This document shows, piece by piece, positions 35,639 through 44,653 of a DNA stretch of 44,878 nucleotides (positions within the stretch are counted from its first letter, which is position 1; each line of letters begins with the position of its first letter). This DNA is from Lachnospiraceae bacterium (GTDB lineage Bacteria; Bacillota; Clostridia; Lachnospirales; Lachnospiraceae): the NCBI GenBank assembly GCA_024693225.1, contig JAILLI010000048.1, positions 1 to 44,878 of the forward strand, read 5' to 3'. Under the pieces are notes generated by a model. The model was given only the letters and a program-made list of their open reading frames with translations, did no database searches and had not been told where the DNA came from. Both the position numbers and the translations under genes were made by a program.

Positions 35639-36892
35639 ATGGATATAGCTGTTATTGGAGGCGGTGTCTCCGGTATGATCGCAGCCATATGTGCGGCCGG
35701 GCAGGGCGCGGATGTTACCATATTCGAGCATATGCCCCGTATAGGTAAAAAGCTTCTGCTTACAGGAAGCGGCAAGTGCAACCTGTCCAATACCGATATG
35801 GATATAAGTCATTTTCACGGAGGTGACAAAGGGGTCATAGAGGCAGTCCTTGGCGCATGTGATGATAAGGCCACACGCTCTTTTTTTGAAAAGCTGGGCA
35901 TTTATTTCAGGGATAAGGGTGGATACCTCTATCCATACTGCGAGCAGGCATCGGCGGTACTCGATGTGCTCAGGTTCACCATAAGGGATATGGGCATAGA
36001 CGTTCATACAGGTACGGATATAAAGATGATAGACAAGATATCCATGTCGCAGGATCGTGAGACTGAAGACAGATTTGTGGTGATCACATCTGAAGGGAAA
36101 CTTTCATTTGACAGGGTTATCATATGTACCGGATCTGCGGCAAACAGGAACACGGGATCCGACGGGACCGGGTATTCTCTGGCAAAAAGCTTCGGACACA
36201 GTCTTGTAAAGCCATTGCCGGCCCTTACTTATCTTGTATGCGACGAGGGCTTTTATCCCTCGATCGCCGGGATACGGACAATGGCGACGGTAAGCCTTTA
36301 CGCCGGAAAAGGGGATGAGGAGATCAGGCTCCTCGGAGAGGAATACGGTCAGGTTCAGTTCACAAAGACGGGTATCTCAGGTATATGTGTCTTTAACTTA
36401 AGCCACCTGGCTGTGGCCGCAATGGATGCGGGCAGGGAGGTACGGGCTGCGATCGACTTTCTACCTGACATTTCAAAAGATATGATAAGAGATCATATAA
36501 AAAACCGTATAGATAACAACCCTCAAAGACCCGTGGAAGAACTTTTTGCAGGTCTCTTTGCAAAGCCTCTGGGTATCCTGATCGCCAAAAGATGCAGCCT
36601 GGATCTTAAGAAAAGATGTGATATGATCACGTCTTCGAAAATAGTTGATCTGTGCAGGATGATCAAGGGGTTCGAGACTCTGGTGATATCTTACGGAGAT
36701 ACGGAGAACTGCCAGGTCATGCAGGGCGGGGTCAGGCTTTCCGAAGTAAAGGACACTCTTGAGAGCAGACTGGTCTCCGGGCTCTACTTTGCAGGTGAGA
36801 TCCTCGATGTACATGGTGACTGCGGTGGTTACAACCTTCAGTGGGCTGCAAGTTCGGGTATGCTGGCGGGAAGAAGCTGCATTACCTGCTAA
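35639..36892 (+). CDS. HI0933/YhiN-family FAD-dependent oxidoreductase
   Basis: A 417-residue flavoprotein of the HI0933 family (BaiN/YhiN-like), whose physiological substrates are mostly unknown. The dinucleotide-binding motif is VIGGGVSGM (5-13). The family block GKKLLLTGSGKCNLSNTD follows at about 38-55, and LDVHGDCGGYNLQWA is the C-terminal FAD-contact signature. AAAGGAG precedes the ATG. It is the last gene of the long rightward run, and no terminator was found behind it. Confidence 0.9.
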   Translation: MDIAVIGGGVSGMIAAICAAGQGADVTIFEHMPRIGKKLLLTGSGKCNLSNTDMDISHFHGGDKGVIEAVLGACDDKATRSFFEKLGIYFRDKGGYLYPYCEQASAVLDVLRFTIRDMGIDVHTGTDIKMIDKISMSQDRETEDRFVVITSEGKLSFDRVIICTGSAANRNTGSDGTGYSLAKSFGHSLVKPLPALTYLVCDEGFYPSIAGIRTMATVSLYAGKGDEEIRLLGEEYGQVQFTKTGISGICVFNLSHLAVAAMDAGREVRAAIDFLPDISKDMIRDHIKNRIDNNPQRPVEELFAGLFAKPLGILIAKRCSLDLKKRCDMITSSKIVDLCRMIKGFETLVISYGDTENCQVMQGGVRLSEVKDTLESRLVSGLYFAGEILDVHGDCGGYNLQWAASSGMLAGRSCITC

Positions 36893-36995
36893 ATCACACT
36901 AATAGCGGGTCATGTCTGGCAGACGTTTAACTATGAACCATAATGGTACGGATAAGTTAAGAACCTTATACTTGGCGGTTTATCACAGGAGAAGC

Positions 36996-37007
36996 ATGGT
37001 GGTATGA
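36996..37007 (+). other. Three-codon upstream reading frame overlapping the next start
   Basis: ATG-GTG-GTA-TGA begins five bases after an AGGAG site and ends in an ATGA overlap with the next gene's ATG at 37004. The main ATG is 12 bases from that AGGAG. It may be chance or a coupling device. Confidence 0.3.
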
Positions 37008-38776
37008 TCAGGATAAAAGATATCAAAGTCAGTACCGGTCGCGAACAGATGCCGGCACTGCTGGATCAGATATCAGACATATTGTGTTTAGATAAGATAT
37101 ATCCGGATGATGCCTGTCCGGATTTTTCCTGCCGTATACTTCGAAGATCCATAGATGCCAGGAAACGTCCGGATATATTCTGGGTATATACCGTCTGCCT
37201 TCCGGTTCCGGAAGAAGATGAAAAGAAGATATTGGACTTCTTTGCATCCCACAGGAAAGATAAGAGGGTACGAAAGGCTCTTGACAGGATAATAACCGAT
37301 CCCCTTACGGAATATGAACTGCCGCAGTGTGGAAGCCTCTCCTTTACAGGCAGTAAGAATGATACAGGGCCCCATAACGGGGAGGAAGCGGGCGGACCGA
37401 AGGCAAGACCCGTCGTAGTCGGATCGGGACCTGCAGGGCTCTTTTGTGCACTGGCTCTGGCCCGGCGCGGTTTTAAACCTCTTCTTGTCGAAAGAGGCGA
37501 AAGTGTGGAGAACAGGAAAAGGGCCGTTGAGGACTTCTGGAAGGGGGGAAAGCTTGATCCCGAATCGAATGTACAGTTCGGAGAGGGGGGAGCCGGAACC
37601 TTTTCAGACGGAAAACTCAATACGCTCACCAAAGATACAAAGGGACGAAATACTTTTGTCCTTAAGACTTTCTATGAACATGGAGCACCGGAAGATATAA
37701 CCATGGATGCCAAACCCCATATAGGAACTGACATACTGGCTGATGTTGTAAGGAATATAAGGGAAGAGATCATAAGCCGGGGCGGCCTTGTAAGTTTTAA
37801 CACCAAGCTCACCGATGTGGGGATCCGCAACGGAAAGCTCACAGGCCTGACATTTACGGATACAATGACCGGGCAGATCACGGTCATCAATACAGGTATA
37901 TGCATCCTCTGTATCGGACACAGTGCGAGAGATACATTCGAGATGCTGTATGATCGCGGGGTGGTTATGAAGCAGAAGAGCTTTGCCGCGGGTTTTCGCC
38001 TTATACATCCCCAGGACCTTGTTAACAGATGGGCATACGGGACGGTCGATCCGGCAGCGGAAGGTCTTCCGCCTGCAGATTACAAGGTGGCGGCCCAAAC
38101 ATCAAACGGCAGAAGAGTATACAGTTTCTGCATGTGCCCCGGTGGCTATGTGGTTGATGCTTCCAGCGAAGAAGGCAGGCTGTGTGTAAATGGGATGAGC
38201 AGATCCGCAAGGGATGGAAAGTACGCAAATTCAGCCATCATCGCAGGGGTGGATCCGGTGGATTTTGACCAGGATGAAGTGGCCCCTGATCATCCCCTTG
38301 CCGGTATGTATTATCAGAGAAGGCTTGAGGAAGAAGCATACAGGAGGGGAAAAGGAGCCATACCTTTGCAGGGATTTACTGATTTTGAAAAAGGGGACGG
38401 CCCGGGTGCCGGCGATACCGGAACCGACGGGATAAAGACACAGGAGGCATCATCCGACCGGTCATATGTCATGGGAAGGACATGTCCTGCCGATCTTCGG
38501 TGTATCTTTTCGGAAGAGATAGATGAGGCCATGATCGAAGCCATCCACAGCTTCGGACGTACAAGGGAAGGCTTTGATACAGAAGCGATCATGCTCGGAG
38601 TTGAGGCAAGGACCTCTTCACCTGTGCGTATGGAACGTGATGAGACCTTTCAGTCGAATATCAGGGGACTGTATCCCTGCGGAGAGGGGGCCGGATATGC
38701 AGGCGGTATCATGAGTGCGGCCGTGGACGGCCTTCGGTGTGCCGAGCAGATCATAAAGACATACAGCCCCGGCTGA
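37004..38776 (+). CDS. Uncharacterised FAD-dependent dehydrogenase (COG2509 type)
   Basis: A 590-residue flavoprotein. It has a small N-terminal domain (about 1-110, RIKDIKVSTGREQ, with a ferredoxin-like look) and a Rossmann FAD site VVGSGPAGLFCALALARRGF. A long family-specific region follows, containing VQFGEGGAGTFSDGKLNT, and a C-terminal FAD contact YPCGEGAGYAGGIMSAAVDG. The substrate is not known for the family. An insert near residues 465-485 (GPGAGDTGTDG) is Gly-rich and probably a loop. The gene stands after a 111-bp gap in which I could not define a promoter. The AGGAG at 36987 serves either the main start or a tiny upstream frame. Confidence 0.88.
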   Translation: MIRIKDIKVSTGREQMPALLDQISDILCLDKIYPDDACPDFSCRILRRSIDARKRPDIFWVYTVCLPVPEEDEKKILDFFASHRKDKRVRKALDRIITDPLTEYELPQCGSLSFTGSKNDTGPHNGEEAGGPKARPVVVGSGPAGLFCALALARRGFKPLLVERGESVENRKRAVEDFWKGGKLDPESNVQFGEGGAGTFSDGKLNTLTKDTKGRNTFVLKTFYEHGAPEDITMDAKPHIGTDILADVVRNIREEIISRGGLVSFNTKLTDVGIRNGKLTGLTFTDTMTGQITVINTGICILCIGHSARDTFEMLYDRGVVMKQKSFAAGFRLIHPQDLVNRWAYGTVDPAAEGLPPADYKVAAQTSNGRRVYSFCMCPGGYVVDASSEEGRLCVNGMSRSARDGKYANSAIIAGVDPVDFDQDEVAPDHPLAGMYYQRRLEEEAYRRGKGAIPLQGFTDFEKGDGPGAGDTGTDGIKTQEASSDRSYVMGRTCPADLRCIFSEEIDEAMIEAIHSFGRTREGFDTEAIMLGVEARTSSPVRMERDETFQSNIRGLYPCGEGAGYAGGIMSAAVDGLRCAEQIIKTYSPG

Positions 38777-38789
38777 ACATTATGATTTT

Positions 38790-38818
38790 GAACAATAGCC
38801 ATATCTGTGTTAGTATCT
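38790..38818 (+). promoter_or_regulatory. Likely promoter of the proB unit
   Basis: TTGAAC (38790-38795), 17 bp, TAGTAT (38813-38818). Each box matches consensus at four of six positions. The leader to the start at 38914 is about 90 nt and contains an imperfect inverted repeat (ATGAT..CCG / CGG..ATCAT). Confidence 0.4.
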
Positions 38819-38913
38819 AATGATCTGACCGATGGTTTAAAATGACGGATCATGAAAGATGCTGCAGAATATGGGTAAGATAAAGTTTGATGGAAGATAA
38901 AGGAGAGAACGGT

Positions 38914-39804
38914 TTGGCAGACAAGATGACACAAAAGGAAGCAGATATAAGGGCAAAGATAAAGGACAGACAGCGTATCGTCGTAAAGATAGGCTCATCC
39001 TCCCTTCACCACATGCAGACCGGTGAACTGAACCTGACCAAGATGGAAAGGCTGGTCAGGGAGCTTTGCGAACTTAAGAACCAGGGCAGGGATGTGATCC
39101 TCGTCTCATCGGGTGCCATAGCTGTCGGAAGAAAGAGCGTTAACCTTGTTCCGGCAGATAACGACATACCTTTAAAGCAGGCGTGTGCCGCTGTGGGACA
39201 AGCCCGTCTCATGATGATCTATGAAAGGCTTTTTGCGGAATACAATCATCTTACGGCACAGATACTCATGACCCTTCATACCATCACGGAAGAGACCAGC
39301 AGGAAGAATGCCCAGAATACCTTTTCGAAGCTACTTGAACTCGGCGTGATCCCGGTCGTAAACGAGAATGATACGGTAGCAACTCACGAAGTGGAGGATA
39401 CGTTCGGGGATAACGATTTTCTGGCCTCCATCGTTACGGCCCTTACCGGTGCCGATCTTCTGATCCTCCTTTCCGACATCGACGGGATGTATACGGATGA
39501 TCCGCATGTGGCAAAGGATGCAAAGCTTATACATATAATAGAAAAACTTGACGACAGGTACACTGATATGGCCAAATCCACAACCGGAACTTCTCTCGGG
39601 ACCGGGGGCATGAATGCAAAGCTCCATGCGGCAAAGGTTGCAACGGCCAGCGGTGCGGACATGGTGATAGCGAACGGTAAGGACGTTTCGGTCATTCACA
39701 AGATAATGGAAGGCAGGAACTACGGAACATTGTTTCTGGCAGATCCTGATCCTGATTTTGGTGTTGCGGATTTTATTGACCGGCGTATCAGGGCCTCAAG
39801 ATAA
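38914..39804 (+). CDS. proB: Glutamate 5-kinase
   Basis: Phosphorylates glutamate at the gamma carboxyl, the first step of proline synthesis. The roughly 296-residue protein is a single amino-acid-kinase domain: VVKIGSSSL, VSSGAIAVG, VNENDTVA and GTGGMNAKLHAA are all present. It lacks the C-terminal PUA domain of E. coli ProB. I place the start at TTG 38914, eight bases after AGGAG. In-frame TTG/ATG codons at 38887-38892 lie upstream of that site and have none of their own. The usual partner proA is not adjacent. Confidence 0.92.
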   Translation: MADKMTQKEADIRAKIKDRQRIVVKIGSSSLHHMQTGELNLTKMERLVRELCELKNQGRDVILVSSGAIAVGRKSVNLVPADNDIPLKQACAAVGQARLMMIYERLFAEYNHLTAQILMTLHTITEETSRKNAQNTFSKLLELGVIPVVNENDTVATHEVEDTFGDNDFLASIVTALTGADLLILLSDIDGMYTDDPHVAKDAKLIHIIEKLDDRYTDMAKSTTGTSLGTGGMNAKLHAAKVATASGADMVIANGKDVSVIHKIMEGRNYGTLFLADPDPDFGVADFIDRRIRASR

Positions 39805-39816
39805 AAGACAGTGCAG

Positions 39817-40422
39817 ATGTTTGATACCGGGAATACAGAAAACATAAGGAAAGGGAAGGCATTGGTACGGGCCCGGATGCTAAAAGAGCGCCGGAGTCTG
39901 TCCGAAGAAGAACGAAACAGAATGTCCCGGACCATATGCGAGCGGTTTCTTGCATGCCCTGAATATGAAAGGTCCGCAACTATCCTGCTTTACAAGGCAT
40001 ACAACTGTGAGGTCGATACCGATCTGATCTTTGAGAGGGCCATATCCGATGGCAAGATGGTGGCGTACCCGGTATCGAAGATAGTAGACGGAATGAGTTT
40101 GCTTACATTTTATGTGGTAAATTCTCCGGATCATTTCAAGGAAGGCTATAAGGGCATACCGGAACCGGATACAGACAAGGGATGCGACCTGTTCAAAGGA
40201 GCGGCAGATGTCTGCATAGCTCCCGGAGTAGCTTTTGACAGGAAGTGTAACAGGATCGGATACGGCAAAGCTTTTTATGATACATATATAAGACAGAACA
40301 GGCCCGGGACTGTCATAGGGCTTGCATATGATGTTCAGGTTTCAGATGATTTTGAGACGGAAGAGTGTGACATACCGGTGGACATTGTCATTACCGAGAC
40401 TGCGGTGTATAGAAGAAGATGA
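39817..40422 (+). CDS. 5-formyltetrahydrofolate cyclo-ligase
   Basis: Converts 5-formyl-THF to 5,10-methenyl-THF with ATP, returning a storage folate to the active pool served by Fhs and FolD elsewhere in the window. The roughly 201-residue protein has the basic N-terminal helix RARMLKERRSLSEEERN and the phosphate-binding loop RIGYGKAFYDTYI, here with KAF where many members have GGY/GGF. Start choice is uncertain: a GTG at 39811 is in frame, and neither codon has a clear ribosome site, so coupling to proB 12 bp upstream is likely. Confidence 0.92.
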   Translation: MFDTGNTENIRKGKALVRARMLKERRSLSEEERNRMSRTICERFLACPEYERSATILLYKAYNCEVDTDLIFERAISDGKMVAYPVSKIVDGMSLLTFYVVNSPDHFKEGYKGIPEPDTDKGCDLFKGAADVCIAPGVAFDRKCNRIGYGKAFYDTYIRQNRPGTVIGLAYDVQVSDDFETEECDIPVDIVITETAVYRRR

Positions 40423-40467
40423 AAAGACAAAAGAACCGTCCCCCCTGTCCTGATTGGTGTAGAGAAG

Positions 40468-41928
40468 ATGAATGATATCAAAGACGTGCTCGGTCTTCAG
40501 ACAAACACAGATGCCGAAGAGCTGGTACGACAGAAAAAATGCATAGAGGCAGCCAAGTCGATAGTTGATGAAAAAGCCGGGGATATGGGGCGAAAACTGA
40601 CATATCATGTAACGACTTTCGGTTGTCAGATGAATGCCAGGGATTCGGAAAAGCTCAAGGGTGTTCTCGAATCCGCGGGCTTTATTTATGAAGATGACGA
40701 ACTGTCGGCAGATTTTGTCATATACAATACCTGTACCGTAAGGGACAATGCCAACCAGAAGCTGTACGGGCACTTGGGGAGCCTCGGAGCCGTTAAAAAA
40801 TCCCGTCCCGACATGATCATAGCTCTTTGCGGATGCCTTACCCAGGAAAAGAGTGCCTATGAGAAGATAATGAGATCCTATCCTTTTGTGGATCTTGTTT
40901 TCGGGACCCATAACCTCTTTGATTTTCCCAGGCTCCTGGTCTCGGTCCTTACCAGAGAAGTCACAAAGGGGAAGGGTCATATCGTATCCGAGATATGGGA
41001 AGGGACGGACCGGATAGTAGAAGATATACCGGTAAAGAGGAATTACCCATTCAAATCCGGTGTCAATATAATGTTCGGCTGCAACAATTTCTGCAGCTAC
41101 TGCATAGTACCATATGTAAGAGGACGTGAACGGAGCAGGGGGAGCGATGATATCATAAAAGAGATAGAAGCTCTTGCCGCTGACGGCGTTGTGGAAGTGA
41201 TGCTCCTCGGGCAGAATGTTAATTCCTACGGAAAGGGCCTTGAGGGGGAGATATCATTCCCCGAACTTCTAAAAAGAGTTGAAGATATAGATGGGATAAA
41301 ACGTATCAGATTCATGACCAGCCATCCCAAGGATCTGTCCGATGAACTGATAGATGTCATGGCATCATCTGATAAGATATGCAGGCATATACATCTGCCC
41401 CTCCAGTCGGGATCCACCCGTATCCTAAAGGCCATGAACAGGCATTATACCAAGGAAGGTTATATAGATCTTGCCCAAAAGATCAGGGACCGTATACCCG
41501 GCATTGCGGTCACGACGGATATAATCACGGGATTTCCCGGGGAGACGGAAGAGGACGTGAATGACACGATCGATGTTATAGAAGCCGTCCGCTTTGACGG
41601 GGCCTTCACCTTCATATATTCCAAGCGTACCGGCACTCCGGCCGCATCCATGCCGGACCAGGTAAGCGAAGAAAAGGTAAAGATATTCTTTGACAGGGTG
41701 CTTGCAAAAGTACAGGAGGTAAGTACCAGACAGGCAGCCCTAATCGAAGGACAGACCATGGACGTACTCGTCGAGGATATGAACAGGCAGGACCAAATGC
41801 TGGTCACCGGCCGCTTATCCAACAATCTGAACGTGCACTTTCCGGGAGATGCATCCCTTATAGGAAAGATAGTTCCCGTAAAGCTGACCGAATGTAAGGG
41901 TTTTTATTATCTGGGAGACATGATCTGA
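40468..41928 (+). CDS. miaB: tRNA-2-methylthio-N6-dimethylallyladenosine synthase
   Basis: A radical-SAM methylthiotransferase that adds a methylthio group to i6A37 of tRNAs reading UNN codons. The 486-residue protein has an N-terminal cluster domain (TTFGCQMNARDSEK, NTCTVRDNA and a further Cys in CGCLTQ). The radical-SAM motif is CNNFCSYC (Cys205, Cys209, Cys212). A C-terminal TRAM domain (about 420-486) follows. About 45 extra residues precede the MTTase domain, a common feature of Firmicute MiaB. The upstream AGAGAAG site is modest. Confidence 0.96.
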   Translation: MNDIKDVLGLQTNTDAEELVRQKKCIEAAKSIVDEKAGDMGRKLTYHVTTFGCQMNARDSEKLKGVLESAGFIYEDDELSADFVIYNTCTVRDNANQKLYGHLGSLGAVKKSRPDMIIALCGCLTQEKSAYEKIMRSYPFVDLVFGTHNLFDFPRLLVSVLTREVTKGKGHIVSEIWEGTDRIVEDIPVKRNYPFKSGVNIMFGCNNFCSYCIVPYVRGRERSRGSDDIIKEIEALAADGVVEVMLLGQNVNSYGKGLEGEISFPELLKRVEDIDGIKRIRFMTSHPKDLSDELIDVMASSDKICRHIHLPLQSGSTRILKAMNRHYTKEGYIDLAQKIRDRIPGIAVTTDIITGFPGETEEDVNDTIDVIEAVRFDGAFTFIYSKRTGTPAASMPDQVSEEKVKIFFDRVLAKVQEVSTRQAALIEGQTMDVLVEDMNRQDQMLVTGRLSNNLNVHFPGDASLIGKIVPVKLTECKGFYYLGDMI

Positions 41929-41942
41929 CAGACGGATCCGTG

Positions 41943-41971
41943 TTGACATATCAGCGGCAAAGTGTGAGAAT
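41943..41971 (+). promoter_or_regulatory. leuS promoter
   Basis: Perfect TTGACA (41943-41948), 17 bp, GAGAAT (41966-41971). The leader is about 77 nt. It has no T-box features and is too short for one. AAAGAGGAG precedes the ATG. Confidence 0.55.
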
Positions 41972-42054
41972 GTAGGAAGTTTGTATCGTTTGAGCTTTTA
42001 TAGACAGGCCACGGACTTTGCATTAGATTAAGTGGTAAAAAGAGGAGTGATATT

Positions 42055-44454
42055 ATGGCAAGAATGTATGATCACGAGCAGGTTGAGAAGAAATGGCAGA
42101 AGAGATGGGAGGAAGCAGGGGTATTTACTGCGCAGGACGGAAGCAGCAAGCCCAAGTTCTACGGCCTTGTTGAGTTTCCTTACCCTTCGGGTGCAGGCAT
42201 GCATGTAGGGCATATCAAGGCATATTCCAGTATTGAGGTCATTGCCAGAAAACGCCGTATGCAGGGCTACAATGTGCTTTTCCCCATAGGTTTTGATTCT
42301 TTCGGACTTCCGGCTGAGAACTATGCGATCAAGACGGGTACTCATCCCGCGGTTATCACGCAGAAGAATATCGAGCATTTTTCAGACCAGCTCAAAGCTG
42401 TCGGTTTTTCGTTTGACTGGACCAGAAATCTTGCTACCAGTAACCCTGATTATTATAAGTGGACCCAGTGGATATTCTTAAAGCTTTTTGAAAAGGGTCT
42501 TGTTTTTCGTGCAAATACCCTGGTAAATTACTGCCCCCACTGCAAGGTGATCCTTTCCAATGAGGACAGCCAGGGCGGCAAATGCGATATATGCCACAGC
42601 GATGTTGTCCAGAAGGAGAAGAGCGTATGGTATCTGCGTATAACCGACTATGCCGATAAGCTCCTTGAAGGCCTTGACACGGTCGATTTTCCGGAAAATG
42701 TCAAGCAGCAGGAGGTAAACTGGATAGGGAAGAGTGAAGGGGCTTTTGTAAACTTTTCACTTAAAGATTTAGATGAGAAGCTTGAGATCTATACGACCAG
42801 ACCGGATACTCTCTACGGGGTCACATTCATGGTAATGGCTCCGGAACATCCTCTGATAGATAAATACAAGGATAAGCTGGCAAATTTTGATGAGGTATTA
42901 AGATACCGTGAGGAATGCGCAAAGAAGACCGAGTTTGAGCGTACACAGCTGGTAAAGGACAAGACCGGGGTAAAGCTTGACGGTATAAGTGCCATTAATC
43001 CCGTTGACGGTAAGGAGATCCCCATATTCATAGCCGACTACGTAATGATGGGGTACGGTACCGGTGCCATCATGGCCGTTCCCGCACATGACCAGCGTGA
43101 CTGGGAGTTCGCAAAGAAGTTCGGCATCGATATCATCCAGGTCATCGAAGGCGGCGATATAAGCCTTGAAGCTTATACCGGTGACGGTAATATGATAAAT
43201 TCGGATATCCTTAACGGGTGTACCAATAAAAAAGAATCCATCGCAAAGATGCTCGGCTATCTTGAAGAGAAGGGCATAGGCAGGAAGGGTATCCAGTACA
43301 AGATGAAGGACTGGGCCTTCAACCGCCAGAGATACTGGGGTGAGCCCATACCCCTTATCCACTGTCCCAAGTGCGGGGTCGTGGCGGTTCCCGAAGAGCA
43401 GCTGCCTCTGACTTTACCGGATGTCGAGAACTTTGAGCCCGGTGAGGACGGTAATTCACCCCTGGCCAAGATAGACAGCTTTGTAAACTGCAAGTGTCCC
43501 AAGTGCGGCGGCGATGCAAAGCGTGAGACCGATACCATGCCCCAGTGGGCCGGAAGCTCATGGTATTTCCTGCGTTTCTGCGACCCCAAAAATGAGAATG
43601 CCCTTGCGGATCCTGAAAAGCTCAAATACTGGATGAACGTTGACTGGTACAACGGCGGCATGGAGCATGTTACCCGCCACCTTATCTACTCAAGGTTCTG
43701 GCACAGATTCCTCTATGACTTAGGCGTCGTAAATACTCCTGAACCCTATGCAAAGCGTTCGTATCAGGGGCTTATCCTGGGCTCTGACGGCGAGAAGATG
43801 AGCAAGAGCCGCGGAAACGTTGTAGATCCCATGGATATAGTAAGCCAGTACGGGGCTGACACACTCAGGCTCTATGTCCTTTTCATGGGTGATTACGGTG
43901 CTGCAACTCCCTGGAGTGAGAACGGGGTTAAGGGCTGCAAGAGGTTCATAGACCGTTTCGTGACCCTTCCGGATATGGTCGACAAAAAGCCCGGGGACAC
44001 TTCTCTTGAGACCAGCCTTCACAAGACCATTAAGAAGGTTACAGAAGACATAGAGAGCATGAAGTTCAATACAGCCATCGCGGCCATGATGACTTTCATG
44101 AATGAGGTTGGTGCCAACGGATCCATAACAAAGGATGAACTGCATACCTTCATAAAGCTCTTATCACCCTTTGCTCCCCATATATGTGAAGAGCTCTGGG
44201 AGCAGACCGGCGGAGAGGGTCTGGTAGCTGTAGCACCCTGGCCCGAATATGATGCCGCCAAGACCATCGATCAGACGATCGAGATCGCTGTCCAGATAAA
44301 CGGAAAGCTCCGTGCCACTGTCATGATCGACAAGGACGAGAGTAAGGACAGTGCCATCGCCAAGGGTAAAGAAGCAGTTGCCGACAAGCTGACCGGCAAC
44401 ATCGTCAAAGAGATATACGTTCCCGGCAAGATCGTGAACATAGTAATGAAATAA
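42055..44454 (+). CDS. leuS: Leucyl-tRNA synthetase
   Basis: Class I synthetase charging tRNA-Leu. The 799-residue protein has the HIGH-type motif in YPSGAGMHVGHIKAYS and an intact KMSKS in GSDGEKMSKSRGN. The editing (CP1) domain contains TTRPDTLYGVTFMV, with the conserved Thr-rich and Asp residues of proofreading enzymes. Zinc-knuckle Cys clusters (CPHC/CDIC and CPKC) are present. Length is a little under the typical 804-860. The ribosome site AAAGAGGAG is strong. The gene is transcribed alone from its own promoter and ends at a terminator. Confidence 0.97.
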   Translation: MARMYDHEQVEKKWQKRWEEAGVFTAQDGSSKPKFYGLVEFPYPSGAGMHVGHIKAYSSIEVIARKRRMQGYNVLFPIGFDSFGLPAENYAIKTGTHPAVITQKNIEHFSDQLKAVGFSFDWTRNLATSNPDYYKWTQWIFLKLFEKGLVFRANTLVNYCPHCKVILSNEDSQGGKCDICHSDVVQKEKSVWYLRITDYADKLLEGLDTVDFPENVKQQEVNWIGKSEGAFVNFSLKDLDEKLEIYTTRPDTLYGVTFMVMAPEHPLIDKYKDKLANFDEVLRYREECAKKTEFERTQLVKDKTGVKLDGISAINPVDGKEIPIFIADYVMMGYGTGAIMAVPAHDQRDWEFAKKFGIDIIQVIEGGDISLEAYTGDGNMINSDILNGCTNKKESIAKMLGYLEEKGIGRKGIQYKMKDWAFNRQRYWGEPIPLIHCPKCGVVAVPEEQLPLTLPDVENFEPGEDGNSPLAKIDSFVNCKCPKCGGDAKRETDTMPQWAGSSWYFLRFCDPKNENALADPEKLKYWMNVDWYNGGMEHVTRHLIYSRFWHRFLYDLGVVNTPEPYAKRSYQGLILGSDGEKMSKSRGNVVDPMDIVSQYGADTLRLYVLFMGDYGAATPWSENGVKGCKRFIDRFVTLPDMVDKKPGDTSLETSLHKTIKKVTEDIESMKFNTAIAAMMTFMNEVGANGSITKDELHTFIKLLSPFAPHICEELWEQTGGEGLVAVAPWPEYDAAKTIDQTIEIAVQINGKLRATVMIDKDESKDSAIAKGKEAVADKLTGNIVKEIYVPGKIVNIVMK

Positions 44455-44484
44455 ATATCCGCAGGAAGGTTTACTATTAATGGG

Positions 44485-44535
44485 ACGGTTCCACGGTTGA
44501 GATTTTCCCGATCGTGAAACCGTTCTCTTTATTTT
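44485..44535 (+). terminator. Intrinsic terminator after leuS
   Basis: ACGGTTCCACG (44485-44495) pairs with CGTGAAACCGT (44513-44523) with one mismatch around a 17-nt loop. A T-rich tail (TCTCTTTATTTT) follows. Confidence 0.75.
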
Positions 44536-44557
44536 ATGGGAGTGACAGAAACCGATG

Positions 44558-44586
44558 TTGACATTATATGGAGAAAATGCTAACAT
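44558..44586 (+). promoter_or_regulatory. Promoter of the right-edge ATPase gene
   Basis: TTGACA (44558-44563), 17 bp, TAACAT (44581-44586). The -10 box overlaps the first unit of the CTAACA array, so a protein bound to the array could block transcription. Confidence 0.6.
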
Positions 44587-44634
44587 TTACTAGCAGAAAC
44601 TAACAGATACTAACGATTCTTAAAAAGTCTAACA
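44580..44634 (+). repeat. 10-bp phased CTAACA direct repeats (possible operator)
   Basis: CTAACA at 44580, CTAGCA at 44590, CTAACA at 44600, CTAACG at 44610 and CTAACA at 44629. The first four are spaced exactly 10 bp, one DNA turn, so they face one side of the helix. The array lies between the -10 box and the ribosome site. The 10-bp period and in-frame stops show it is not coding. Confidence 0.65.
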
Positions 44635-44653
44635 GAAAATGAGGAAAATGCAT

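Noticed and set aside
41929-42054. A T-box or leader-peptide attenuator before leuS
   Set aside because: The leader is short, with no T-box sequence, no terminator/antiterminator pair and no run of Leu codons.
44577-44603. A short frame beginning ATGCTAACA as a leader peptide of the ATPase gene
   Set aside because: It has eight codons with no ribosome site, and the repeats follow a 10-bp period, not a codon period.
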